Assembly (NCBI GenBank): GCA_013288685.1 | Contig: JABDBM010000021.1 | Location: 1 to 52,708, forward strand | Direction: 5' to 3' | Length of the DNA stretch: 52,708 nt | Source: Bacteroidota bacterium | GTDB lineage: Bacteria; Bacteroidota; Bacteroidia; Sphingobacteriales; Sphingobacteriaceae | In this document: positions 7,206 to 14,459 of the stretch, piece by piece | Position numbering within the stretch: the first letter of the stretch is position 1 | Layout of the letters: each line of letters starts with the position of its first letter | Program-made: the position numbers and the translations under genes | The notes under the pieces: generated by a model | Seen by the model: the letters and a program-made list of their open reading frames with translations, nothing else | Told to the model about the DNA's origin: nothing | Databases searched by the model: none

Positions 7206-8030
7206 CTAAAACTTCTCCTCAATCCCCAACGCAAACAATGCAAAATCATATTTCACCGGGTCCACCGGGTCAAATTCCCGTAGTCTGGCGGTGAGCTCTA
7301 CAGCCGTCTGCCAGTCGGTTTGTTTACGGGTGATGAGGTTGAGTTTTCGGGCTACCCTGTCCACATGCAAATCGCAGGGGACAATGAGTTCGGGTGGTTT
7401 GATGTGGTTCCAGATGCCAAAATCAACTCCGCAATTGTCCTTGCGTACCATCCAGCGTAAAAACATATTTAACCGCTTGCAGGTTGATTTTTGGGATGGT
7501 GAGGATATATGTTTTTTTGTGCGATGCGGAAAATCATCCAGCGAAAAAAAGTATTTTCTGAAATGGTTGAGGTATTTTTCGATGGGCTCTGCAACATTCC
7601 CTTCTTTCTCCCCCTTCAGGGGGCCGGGGGGTATAAATGCAGACTCAAGCGATTGGTGCCGGGAATAATGATGTCTAAAAAACGAAATAAAATAAAGCGT
7701 ATCCACATCATTAAAAGTACGATGTTTAAAATGCAGCAGCTTTTTCAGGTCGGTTTCCTCATGATTCATAATGAAATCATAGGGTGCGCCGTCCATCAGT
7801 TTGATCAGCTCGTGGCATTTGTTAATGATGGTTACCCGTTGTCCCCAGGCTAATACTGCAGCCCATAGGCCCATAATTTCAATGTCCTGCTGGTTGGTGA
7901 ACAGGTGTGGAATAGAAACAGGGTCGTTAGGAATAAAGGCGGGTTGGTTGTATTGAGTGACTTTGGCGTCTAAAAAAGCTTTTAACCCCCCGGCCCCCTG
8001 AAGGGGGAGTGTAAAATCAAAATTTTGCAT
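7206..8030 (-). CDS. TIGR02757 (DUF2400) family protein with repeat-encoded insertions
   Basis: The 274-residue protein is recognised by FIPNDPVSIPHLF, KKLLHFKHRTFN, the very conserved TCKRLNMFLRWMVRKDNCGV, LIVPCDLHVDRVARKL and DPVKYDFALFALGI; the last two resemble the helix-hairpin-helix/glycosylase-like core noted for the family. Function is unknown. Two segments do not look native. Residues 8-14 (LPLQGAG) are encoded by palindromic repeat copy b, upstream of the expected family start LKAFLDAKV. IPPGPLKGE near residue 135 is encoded by copy a, just before the conserved RKYFFSLDDFPHRTKKH block. Both insertions keep the frame open. The 3' end is duplicated at 6437-6587. Confidence 0.85.
   Translation of the reverse strand: MQNFDFTLPLQGAGGLKAFLDAKVTQYNQPAFIPNDPVSIPHLFTNQQDIEIMGLWAAVLAWGQRVTIINKCHELIKLMDGAPYDFIMNHEETDLKKLLHFKHRTFNDVDTLYFISFFRHHYSRHQSLESAFIPPGPLKGEKEGNVAEPIEKYLNHFRKYFFSLDDFPHRTKKHISSPSQKSTCKRLNMFLRWMVRKDNCGVDFGIWNHIKPPELIVPCDLHVDRVARKLNLITRKQTDWQTAVELTARLREFDPVDPVKYDFALFALGIEEKF
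7609..7633 (-). repeat. GC-rich palindromic repeat, copy a (inside a CDS)
   Basis: TCCCCCTTCAGGGGG followed by CCGGGGGGTA, the reverse orientation of the consensus TAACCCCC...CCCCCTGAAGGGGGA. It lies in frame within the TIGR02757 family gene and encodes the IPPGPLKGE peptide. Confidence 0.9.
7983..8008 (+). repeat. GC-rich palindromic repeat, copy b (at a CDS 5' end)
   Basis: TAACCCCCCGG then CCCCCTGAAGGGGGA. It lies inside the first codons of the TIGR02757 family gene and pairs in inverted orientation with copy c about 40 bp away. Confidence 0.9.
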
Positions 8031-8044
8031 AGCAAACTATCAGT

Positions 8045-8070
8045 TCCCCCTTCAGGGGGTTAGGGGGTTA
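8045..8070 (-). repeat. GC-rich palindromic repeat, copy c (supplies a stop codon)
   Basis: On the minus strand TAACCCCCTAA then CCCCCTGAAGGGGGA. The TGA inside CCCTGAAG is the stop codon of the trans-sulfuration gene, whose last residues NPLTP come from the repeat. Copies b and c together form a roughly 90-bp inverted pair. Confidence 0.9.
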
Positions 8071-9203
8071 AGCGCCTGTTTGATATCTTCCAGCAAATCA
8101 TCAATATCCTCCACCCCTACACTTAACCGCAACAAGTTATCCACCACCCCTGCCTTTTCCCGTTCGGCTTTCGGTATCGATCCATGCGTCATGCTCACCG
8201 GGTGATTAATCAACGATTCCACCCCACCCAATGATTCAGCCAGCGTAAATACTTTAAATGACGACGCTACCCTGAAAGTTTCCTGTAAATCGGCATCTTT
8301 AAGTACAATGGAAATCATACCGCCAAAATCAAGCATTTGTTTTTTGGCAATTTCGTGGTTGGGATGATCGGTAAAGCCGGGCCAGTATATTTTCTCTACT
8401 TTAGGATGCGTTTTTAAATACTCGGCTATTTTACGTCCGTTTTCGCAATGGGCCTTCATGCGTAGATGCAGGGTTTTTATGCCGCGCAGCACCAAAAAGC
8501 TATCCATCGGACCGGGCGTTGCACCGCAGGCATTGTAGATAAACCACAGTCTTTTGTACCATGCTTCGTCATTCAGCATCAGGGCGCCCATTACCACATC
8601 ACTGTGACCGCCTATGTATTTGGTTACCGAATGCATCACAATATCTGCACCCAAGTCAATCGGGTTTTGCAGGTAGGGCGAAGCAAAGGTATTATCAACC
8701 GTTAACAGGATATTCTTTTCCTTGCTGATTTTGGCTATCGCTTCAATATCCACAATCTGCATGGTGGGATTGGTAGGCGTTTCAATCCATATCAGTTTGG
8801 TGTTTTCATTTGCGTATTCGCGGATTATTTCGGGATTTGATAAATCCAGGAAATGAAATTTAATACCGTAGTTGGCAAATATTTTGGTAAACATGCGGTA
8901 CGAACCGCCATATAGGTCGTTACCGGTAATTACTTCATCGCCCGGCATCAGCAATTTCATAACTGCATCAGTTGCCCCCATCCCACTCGAAAAAGCCAAA
9001 CCGAATTGTGCATTTTCCAAAGCAGCCAAACAGTTTTCCAATGCCTTGCGGGTTGGGTTTGTGCCGCGTGAGTATTCAAAACCCTTATTATCTCCCGGCG
9101 ATTTTTGCCAGTAGGTGGATGTCTGGTATATTGGCGTCATTACGGCGCCTGTTGATGGATCAGGCTCTTGCCCTGCGTGTATAGCTTTAGTTGCGAATTT
9201 CAT
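8052..9203 (-). CDS. Cys/Met-metabolism PLP enzyme (cystathionine gamma-synthase/lyase type)
   Basis: The 383-residue fold-type I PLP enzyme of the trans-sulfuration family contains TPIYQTSTYWQ, YSRGTNPTRKALE, the cofactor-phosphate region FSSGMGATDA, DNTFASPYLQNP and the cofactor lysine in HSVTKYIGGHSD (Lys195). It ends with the SLGGVESLINHPVSMTH block. These motifs do not decide between the synthase (O-succinyl/acetyl-homoserine to cystathionine) and the gamma-lyase; I leave it open. It acts in cytoplasmic cysteine/methionine interconversion. No SAM riboswitch-like fold is visible upstream; instead repeats d, f and e fill the gap to proS. The C-terminal five residues and stop are repeat-derived. 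Confidence 0.92.
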   Translation of the reverse strand: MKFATKAIHAGQEPDPSTGAVMTPIYQTSTYWQKSPGDNKGFEYSRGTNPTRKALENCLAALENAQFGLAFSSGMGATDAVMKLLMPGDEVITGNDLYGGSYRMFTKIFANYGIKFHFLDLSNPEIIREYANENTKLIWIETPTNPTMQIVDIEAIAKISKEKNILLTVDNTFASPYLQNPIDLGADIVMHSVTKYIGGHSDVVMGALMLNDEAWYKRLWFIYNACGATPGPMDSFLVLRGIKTLHLRMKAHCENGRKIAEYLKTHPKVEKIYWPGFTDHPNHEIAKKQMLDFGGMISIVLKDADLQETFRVASSFKVFTLAESLGGVESLINHPVSMTHGSIPKAEREKAGVVDNLLRLSVGVEDIDDLLEDIKQALNPLTP

Positions 9204-9227
9204 ACCCCCTGGCCCCCTAAAGGGGGA
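9204..9227 (+). repeat. GC-rich palindromic repeat, copy d
   Basis: ACCCCCTGG then CCCCCTAAAGGGGGA, directly against the start codon of the trans-sulfuration gene. It forms an inverted pair with copy e across about 160 bp. Confidence 0.9.
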
Positions 9228-9236
9228 ATTGTACCA

Positions 9237-9264
9237 CCCTAACTCCCTTAGGAAGGGAGTTGGG
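9237..9264. repeat. Related palindrome between copies d and e
   Basis: CCCTAACTCCCTTAGG followed by AAGGGAGTTGGG has 9-bp inverted arms (AACTCCCTT/AAGGGAGTT). It has the same design as the neighbouring repeats but a different sequence. Confidence 0.7.
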
Positions 9265-9342
9265 AAGTTTGTTATTATTCAATTTATTATTTGTTTTATT
9301 CTGGTAATTACATCAACCTACCATGCCATGATAGTCAAAAGC

Positions 9343-9368
9343 TCCCCCTTTAGGGGGCTGGGGGGTTA
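9343..9368 (-). repeat. GC-rich palindromic repeat, copy e (overlaps proS stop)
   Basis: On the minus strand TAACCCCCCAG then CCCCCTAAAGGGGGA. The first three bases of the repeat are the TAA stop codon of proS. Confidence 0.9.
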
Positions 9369-10838
9369 GTACGCTCTCGCAAAAATAACCCTCTGCGTCG
9401 ACGGTTTCCCGGTCAAAATGCACTTGCCTTCTTCTTGTTTATTATCCAAAGGTATGCAACGGATTGTCGCCTTAGTTTCATCTTTTATCTGCTGCTCGGT
9501 TTCGGAGGTACCGTCCCAATGCGCGGATAAAAAGCCGGGCTGCTCATCCAGCAGGCGTTTAAATTCGTCGTAGCTGTCAACTTCGGTGGTATTTTCGGTT
9601 TTAAATTTCAGCGCTTTTTGGTAGATGTTTTGTTGTATCTCCTCCAAAAGCCCTTCAATTTTGGCCGATAAACCTTCCTGACTTACAGTTTCTTTTGTTT
9701 TGGTATCGCGGCGGGCCAGTTCAACGGTTCCGTTTTGCATATCGCGGCTACCGATGGCAACGCGCAACGGCACGCCTTTTAACTCGTATTCAGCAAACTT
9801 AGCGCCTGGGCGATGGGTATCGCGTTTATCAAATTTTACGGATATTCCTTTAGTCTTCAGCTCTTTGGTGAGTTCCTTTACAAATACGCCGATGTTTTCG
9901 AGTTCTTCTTCGTGCTTATAGATAGGCACAACAACAACTTGTATAGGCGCTAATTTTGGCGGTAAAACCAACCCGGCATCATCTGAGTGCGCCATAATTA
10001 ATGCGCCGATTAAGCGGGTTGATACACCCCACGATGTAGCCCAAACATAATCCAGCTTATTTTCTTTATTGGTGAATTTTACGTCAAAAGCTTTGGCAAA
10101 GTTCTGACCCAAAAAGTGCGAAGTACCTGCTTGCAACGCCTTTCCGTCCTGCATCAAGGCCTCTATACAATACGTATCCAATGCACCGGCAAAGCGCTCG
10201 TTAGCGGTCTTTTTACCTTGTATAACCGGCAACGCCAGCCAATTTTCTACAAAATCGGCATATACGCCCAGCATTTGTTCTGTTTCGGCAATGGCTTCCT
10301 CTGCGGTGGCATGGGCAGTGTGGCCCTCCTGCCATAAAAATTCGGTGGTACGTAAAAACAGGCGGGTACGCATTTCCCAGCGTACTACGTTGGCCCATTG
10401 GTTAACCAATATAGGTAAGTCGCGGTAGCTTTGTATCCAGCCCTTATAAGTATTCCATATAATCGTTTCCGATGTGGGGCGCACAATCAGTTCTTCTTCC
10501 AGCTTGGCGTCTTCATCCACTACAATGTTGCCGTTACCATCATTTTTTAAACGATAATGGGTTACCACGGCGCATTCCTTGGCAAAACCATCTACGTGGC
10601 TTGCTTCTTTGGAGAAGAAAGATTTGGGTATAAACAGCGGGAAATACGCGTTGCTGTGACCGGTTTCTTTAAACATGCCATCCAGCACCTGCTGCATTTT
10701 TTCCCAAATAGAATAGCCATACGGTTTAATGATCATACAGCCTTTCACCGGCGAATATTCGGCCATATCGGCTTTAATCACCAAATCGTTATACCATTGC
10801 GAATAATCTTCTTCTTTACTTACAACCCCTTTGCTCAT
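9366..10838 (-). CDS. proS: Prolyl-tRNA synthetase, archaeal/eukaryote-like type
   Basis: At 490 residues this is the short form without the bacterial editing insertion. Class II motifs are visible: the motif 1 region ([20 protein letters not shown]), [12 protein letters not shown], motif 2 [21 protein letters not shown] (written in two parts by position, about 150-175) and motif 3 in [16 protein letters not shown]. The C-terminal anticodon-binding domain has [10 protein letters not shown], and the tail ends IFARAY with the family's terminal Tyr. It charges tRNA-Pro with proline in the cytoplasm. A TAAATTTG promoter box lies 33 nt upstream of the ATG. The stop codon is shared with repeat e. 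Confidence 0.97.
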   Translation of the reverse strand: MSKGVVSKEEDYSQWYNDLVIKADMAEYSPVKGCMIIKPYGYSIWEKMQQVLDGMFKETGHSNAYFPLFIPKSFFSKEASHVDGFAKECAVVTHYRLKNDGNGNIVVDEDAKLEEELIVRPTSETIIWNTYKGWIQSYRDLPILVNQWANVVRWEMRTRLFLRTTEFLWQEGHTAHATAEEAIAETEQMLGVYADFVENWLALPVIQGKKTANERFAGALDTYCIEALMQDGKALQAGTSHFLGQNFAKAFDVKFTNKENKLDYVWATSWGVSTRLIGALIMAHSDDAGLVLPPKLAPIQVVVVPIYKHEEELENIGVFVKELTKELKTKGISVKFDKRDTHRPGAKFAEYELKGVPLRVAIGSRDMQNGTVELARRDTKTKETVSQEGLSAKIEGLLEEIQQNIYQKALKFKTENTTEVDSYDEFKRLLDEQPGFLSAHWDGTSETEQQIKDETKATIRCIPLDNKQEEGKCILTGKPSTQRVIFARAY

Positions 10839-10870
10839 ATATGTATTTTGAATAGAATTTTAACAGAGGC

Positions 10871-10878
10871 CAAATTTA
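10871..10878 (-). promoter_or_regulatory. Probable minus-7 promoter box of proS
   Basis: TAAATTTG on the minus strand is an exact fit to the Bacteroidota TAnnTTTG box and sits 33 nt upstream of the proS ATG. A clear minus-33 element is not seen. Confidence 0.5.
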
Positions 10879-10976
10879 TAAATTTATTTGTCAGAACCGG
10901 GATTTATCGGATTAAAGGATCGCTGGATTTTTAATTGCAGATTTTAGTGCTGATGATAAATGCTGCGATTTTTTTT

Positions 10977-11063
10977 ATCACAGATTTAAACAGATTGAAT
11001 GATTTCGATGATTTACACGTGCCAAAATCTGCGTAATCGTATAAATCATTAAAAATCTGTGAT
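10977..11063. repeat. Inverted repeat of ATCACAGATTT words
   Basis: Outer arms ATCACAGATTT (10977-10987) and AAATCTGTGAT (11053-11063) and inner arms AATGATTT/AAATCATT are complementary. The repeat lies between the divergent proS and DUF4905 genes; the right arm is just upstream of the latter's promoter-like box. Confidence 0.75.
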
Positions 11064-11100
11064 TATAAAATCCAAAATTGATAATCCATATTTGCACCTT

Positions 11101-11859
11101 ATGAATATCCACTCGCTCATCAACAATCAATTTAACGGCGCCATCTGGCGGATGGAAATTGATGAACTAAGTGATACCCTTTTTCTTGAAATCAGAAATA
11201 CCGCAGAAAAACAGGTCAGTTTTGCTGCAGTAAGCCTAACAACCGGCGAAATCTATTTTGAAGACCTGATTACCCCCGAACGCTGGCTATGCGGTATCGA
11301 AGCCGCTTACGATGGCGTGCTGTTGCTTCACTATTACCAATCAGAAACCGGCCCAACACACAAAGGGCTAATGGCCGTTGACGGGCACACCGGTGAAACC
11401 TTGTGGAGCAACTTTGCGTATGCAGTCGACTATTTATCAGTTAACGGCCCTATGGTGTACGATACCCGGATTCAACCCCGCAAATTATTTTCGGCTGATA
11501 TTAAAACCGGTGCAACAACCCGCATCGATAACCCGTCTGTATACCGGGAATTAACCAATCAAATTATTGCGCCACAGCTAACAAACACCGAAATTTTGCA
11601 GGAAAAAGGGATTTTTTTGGACGGACACGTAAATATGGCCCATTATCTGGAATACAATAATTTGAGAATTGTATCTTTGCACGCGTTAAAAAATGACTTG
11701 CTCACTCAATCGCTTCATATATTTGATGGAACTCATCCCGTTTATGAAGATTTATTAAATGAGAAGATACAAAAAATCCAGCCGGAGGCGTTTATAATGC
11801 ACAAGGGCCGTTTAATTTATATAAAAAACAAGTCTTTACTAAAAGTTTTAACCCTTTAA
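11101..11859 (+). CDS. DUF4905 family protein
   Basis: The 252 residues from MNIHSLINNQ resemble the Bacteroidota DUF4905 family. Repeating strand pairs of the type TLFLEIRN, VSFAAVSLTTGEIYFE and LMAVDGHTGETLW suggest a WD/PQQ-like beta-propeller; function is unknown. A start at 11059 would add 14 residues that run into the repeat and promoter region, so I chose 11101. CATATTTGC at 11087-11095 is a near match to the minus-7 box, with a TTG at 11078. The next gene follows after 21 bp and may share the transcript. Confidence 0.75.
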   Translation: MNIHSLINNQFNGAIWRMEIDELSDTLFLEIRNTAEKQVSFAAVSLTTGEIYFEDLITPERWLCGIEAAYDGVLLLHYYQSETGPTHKGLMAVDGHTGETLWSNFAYAVDYLSVNGPMVYDTRIQPRKLFSADIKTGATTRIDNPSVYRELTNQIIAPQLTNTEILQEKGIFLDGHVNMAHYLEYNNLRIVSLHALKNDLLTQSLHIFDGTHPVYEDLLNEKIQKIQPEAFIMHKGRLIYIKNKSLLKVLTL

Positions 11860-11880
11860 TCTATTGATCTGTACTCATTT

Positions 11881-12936
11881 ATGAAACTTAATATTCTGTT
11901 GTTCACTTTTCTATTTCTCTCTGTTTCTCTATCATTATCGGCAAAGCCAGTTGCCGATTCAGTTGGCGTTAAAAACGTTGACGGAAAAAAAGTAATTGTT
12001 TTTAAGGTTAAAGAAAAAGATACTTATTACTCTATCGGTCGCCGTTATAATGTAAAGCCCGAAGTGCTGATGAAATATAATAACAGCAAAAAGGCTACAC
12101 TAAGTATTGGCGCTATGGTTAAAGTGCCTACGGGCGAAACATTTAAAAAATCGGGGCACAAGGCGTCGAATACCGATGAAGGTTCGGGCGAGAAAAAGCA
12201 TAAGGAAACAAAAAAAGAAAAAAAGGCAAGATTAGCGCGCGAAGCTAAGGAAGAGCGCGCAGCAAAACGGCACAGGCAGGCCGAAGAACAACCTGCGCCG
12301 ATACAACAATCGCCCCAGCACGTGGAGCAGGTAGCGCAAACGCCGGTACAAGCCACTAACAACAACGGGCCGACTACCCAATATAAAATATCGGCTGGCG
12401 AAACATTGTACAGCATAGCCAAACGGTTTAATACTACCGTTGAGGATATAACCCAGTTAAATAATTTAACATCCACCAACCTTACCCCCGGCGATTTGAT
12501 ACTGGTAAGGGCAGGCTCGGTAGCCACTGCCACTCCGGTAGCAACAAAGGATAATGTACAGGTTAAACGCGACACTACACCGGCGGTTAGCATTGTGGTA
12601 AATCCCGTTAAGGATAGTACGGAACATCCAAAAGGCAAAACCCGTTTTGGCTTGTACGAAAAAGATGAAAAAGGCGTAGCTACCTGGATTGATGACCCAA
12701 GCCTTGATCCCAATAAAAAGCTGGTACTGCACCGTACGGCACCTATTGGAACTGTGATAAAAATTACCAATCCTATGACTAATCGTACTACCTTTGCAAA
12801 AGTGGTTGGCCGGTTTGCCGATAACGAGGAAACAAAAGACGTTTTAATTGTGATGACCAAAAACGTTGCTGATTCGTTAGGCGCGCTGGACAAACGCTTT
12901 CATGTAACTATCAGCTACGGAAGTACAAATGAATAA
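11881..12936 (+). CDS. LysM protein with RlpA-like C-terminal domain
   Basis: The 351-residue exported protein has a signal peptide to about LSA/KPV. It has two LysM repeats, one near residues 40-80 (KEKDTYYSIGRRYNVKPEVL) and one near 167-210 (ISAGETLYSIAKRFNTT). A Lys/Glu/Ala-rich charged linker lies between them. A C-terminal region with GTVIKITNPMTNRTTFAKVV, then VLIVMTKNVADSLGA, matches a double-psi beta-barrel of the RlpA type. Peptidoglycan binding in the periplasm is expected from LysM. The usual catalytic Asp of active RlpA enzymes is not obvious, so lytic activity is uncertain. It overlaps udk by 8 bp. Confidence 0.85.
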   Translation: MKLNILLFTFLFLSVSLSLSAKPVADSVGVKNVDGKKVIVFKVKEKDTYYSIGRRYNVKPEVLMKYNNSKKATLSIGAMVKVPTGETFKKSGHKASNTDEGSGEKKHKETKKEKKARLAREAKEERAAKRHRQAEEQPAPIQQSPQHVEQVAQTPVQATNNNGPTTQYKISAGETLYSIAKRFNTTVEDITQLNNLTSTNLTPGDLILVRAGSVATATPVATKDNVQVKRDTTPAVSIVVNPVKDSTEHPKGKTRFGLYEKDEKGVATWIDDPSLDPNKKLVLHRTAPIGTVIKITNPMTNRTTFAKVVGRFADNEETKDVLIVMTKNVADSLGALDKRFHVTISYGSTNE

Positions 12937-13564
12937 ACCGTTTATTATAGGTATTGCCGGCGGAAGCGGCTCGGGGAAGACTTTTTTTTTGAAGTGTTTC
13001 CTGGAACATTTTTCGCCGGATGAAGTTTGTTTGGTATCGCAGGATGACTATTATATCCCTGTGGCGCATAACATGACCAAGGAGGAAAACAAACTATATA
13101 ACTTCGATTTACCAGCCACTATTGATCACGATCATTTTGAGGATGATATCGAAAAGCTGACCAACTGGCAAACCATCACCAAAAAGGAATATACTTTCAA
13201 TAATTCGGATGCCATCCCCAAAATGCTGGAGATAAAACCGGCGCCCATTATGCTGGTTGAGGGCCTGTTTATCCTGCACTTTAAAAAAATATCCGAATCG
13301 CTTGATTTAAAGATTTTTATAGAAGCTGATGACAGTATCGCTCTGCAGCGCCGCCTCAAACGCGACCTGCTGGAACGCGGTTACTCGCACGATGACGTAA
13401 TGTACAAATGGATAAACCACGTAGTACCCGCGTACGAAGAATACCTGTTACCCTACAAAAAAGAATGCGACCAGGTGATTGTGAATAACAGCCACGTAGC
13501 TGAAGATATTATTTGTATTACCGAAGGGATATCGAAGAAGTTGAGGGAGAAGATATTGATTTGA
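12929..13564 (+). CDS. udk: Uridine kinase
   Basis: The 211-residue P-loop kinase has GGSGSGKT at residues 11-18, the QDDYY motif after the first strand, NFDLPATIDHD (the uridine-kinase DHP-like region) and a lid rich in Arg (LQRRLKRDLLERG). It phosphorylates uridine/cytidine in pyrimidine salvage. It overlaps the LysM gene by 8 bp, suggesting coupled translation, although the functions appear unrelated. It converges on the CoA-transferase genes across an inverted repeat. Confidence 0.9.
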   Translation: MNKPFIIGIAGGSGSGKTFFLKCFLEHFSPDEVCLVSQDDYYIPVAHNMTKEENKLYNFDLPATIDHDHFEDDIEKLTNWQTITKKEYTFNNSDAIPKMLEIKPAPIMLVEGLFILHFKKISESLDLKIFIEADDSIALQRRLKRDLLERGYSHDDVMYKWINHVVPAYEEYLLPYKKECDQVIVNNSHVAEDIICITEGISKKLREKILI

Positions 13565-13575
13565 AAATTTGATAA

Positions 13576-13633
13576 TGTGTTAATTTGAAAATTGTAGAGA
13601 ATTCCCTCATTTTCAAATCTTCAAATTAACACA
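13576..13633. repeat. Inverted repeat with TGTGTTAATTTGA arms
   Basis: Perfect 13-bp arms at 13576-13588 and 13621-13633, surrounded by further AATTTGAAAAT words. It lies between the convergent udk and scoB genes and could act as a bidirectional terminator. Confidence 0.8.
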
Positions 13634-13641
13634 TTTTTAAA

Positions 13642-14298
13642 TTAAATCGTCATTTCGGGTATATCCCCTTCAATAATCAGCTTACCGGCTGTCGCTTTTT
13701 TAATTTCTTCCACACTAACGCCAGGTGCCCGTTCCAGTAGCTTAAAACCACCCTCGGGTAAAACATCGAGCACCGCCAATTCGGTTACAATTTTTTTAAC
13801 ACAACTAATACCTGTTAGAGGAAGGGTGCATTGCGGTAACAGCTTCGATTCACCAGCTTTGTTCACATGCTGCATGGCAACAATAATATTTTCGGCAGAT
13901 GCCACTAAATCCATCGCACCGCCCATACCCTTTACCATTTTTCCGGGAATTTTCCAGTTGGCAATATCGCCGTTTTCGGATACTTCCATCGCGCCCAATA
14001 TGGTGAGGTTTACTTTTTTGGCCCGTATCATCCCAAAACTCATAGCCGAATCAAAAATAGCCGCACCGGGCAGCATGGTAATGGTTTGTTTGCCGGCGTT
14101 TATCAAATCAGGGTCCTCATCGCCTTCAAATGGGAACGGTCCCATGCCGAGTAAACCGTTTTCTGATTGCAGCACCACATCTATATTTTCAGGGATGTAG
14201 TTAGCTACCAGTGTCGGAATACCAATACCAAGGTTAACATAGTAACCATCTTTTATTTCGCGCGCAATTCGTTTAGCGATACCGTTTTTGTCTAACAT
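13642..14298 (-). CDS. scoB: 3-oxoacid CoA-transferase subunit B
   Basis: The 218-residue subunit has the catalytic-Glu motif SENGLLGMGPF (ENG, about residue 50), GIPTLVANYIPE and the GGAMDLVASA region. With subunit A it moves CoA between succinyl-CoA and acetoacetate (or a similar 3-oxo acid) in ketone-body or fatty/amino-acid breakdown. It normally forms a tight two-gene operon. Here a 161-bp gap containing a 32-bp perfect inverted repeat separates it from subunit A. Confidence 0.93.
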   Translation of the reverse strand: MLDKNGIAKRIAREIKDGYYVNLGIGIPTLVANYIPENIDVVLQSENGLLGMGPFPFEGDEDPDLINAGKQTITMLPGAAIFDSAMSFGMIRAKKVNLTILGAMEVSENGDIANWKIPGKMVKGMGGAMDLVASAENIIVAMQHVNKAGESKLLPQCTLPLTGISCVKKIVTELAVLDVLPEGGFKLLERAPGVSVEEIKKATAGKLIIEGDIPEMTI

Positions 14299-14335
14299 TC
14301 TTTTAGCATGAATGTCATCAAGCCTTCTGCTCCAA

Positions 14336-14432
14336 CGTCATTGCGAGGAACGAAGCAATCTCTGAACAGGCTATTTAAATATGCATGTCGTTTATGCATA
14401 GTTCAGAGATTGCTTCGTTCCTCGCAATGACG
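14336..14432. repeat. 32-bp perfect inverted repeat between scoB and scoA
   Basis: Arms 14336-14367 and 14401-14432 are perfectly complementary (CGTCATTGCGAGGAACGAAG start) around a 33-nt AT-rich loop. One arm is related to the single copy at 18238-18263. CATTGCGAGGAACGAAGCAATC-like words are, from memory, common intergenic repeats in many bacterial genomes. Confidence 0.92.
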
Positions 14433-14459
14433 CGGCAGTGTTAGCTCAACAACATGGTT

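Noticed and set aside
7106..7249. Longer antitoxin N-terminus
   Set aside because: The added 48 residues translate the tandem 20-bp repeat and the end of the TIGR02757 gene. MTTLTVNIQN has the correct family-like start.
9204..9365. SAM riboswitch upstream of the trans-sulfuration gene
   Set aside because: The gap consists of three palindromic repeats and an AT-rich stretch with no conserved SAM-binding core.
12045..12893. 282-residue minus-strand reading frame opposite the LysM gene
   Set aside because: It is fully antisense to a well-supported LysM/RlpA-like gene. Its product is Ser/Phe/Val-rich with no motif, which fits a codon-bias shadow.
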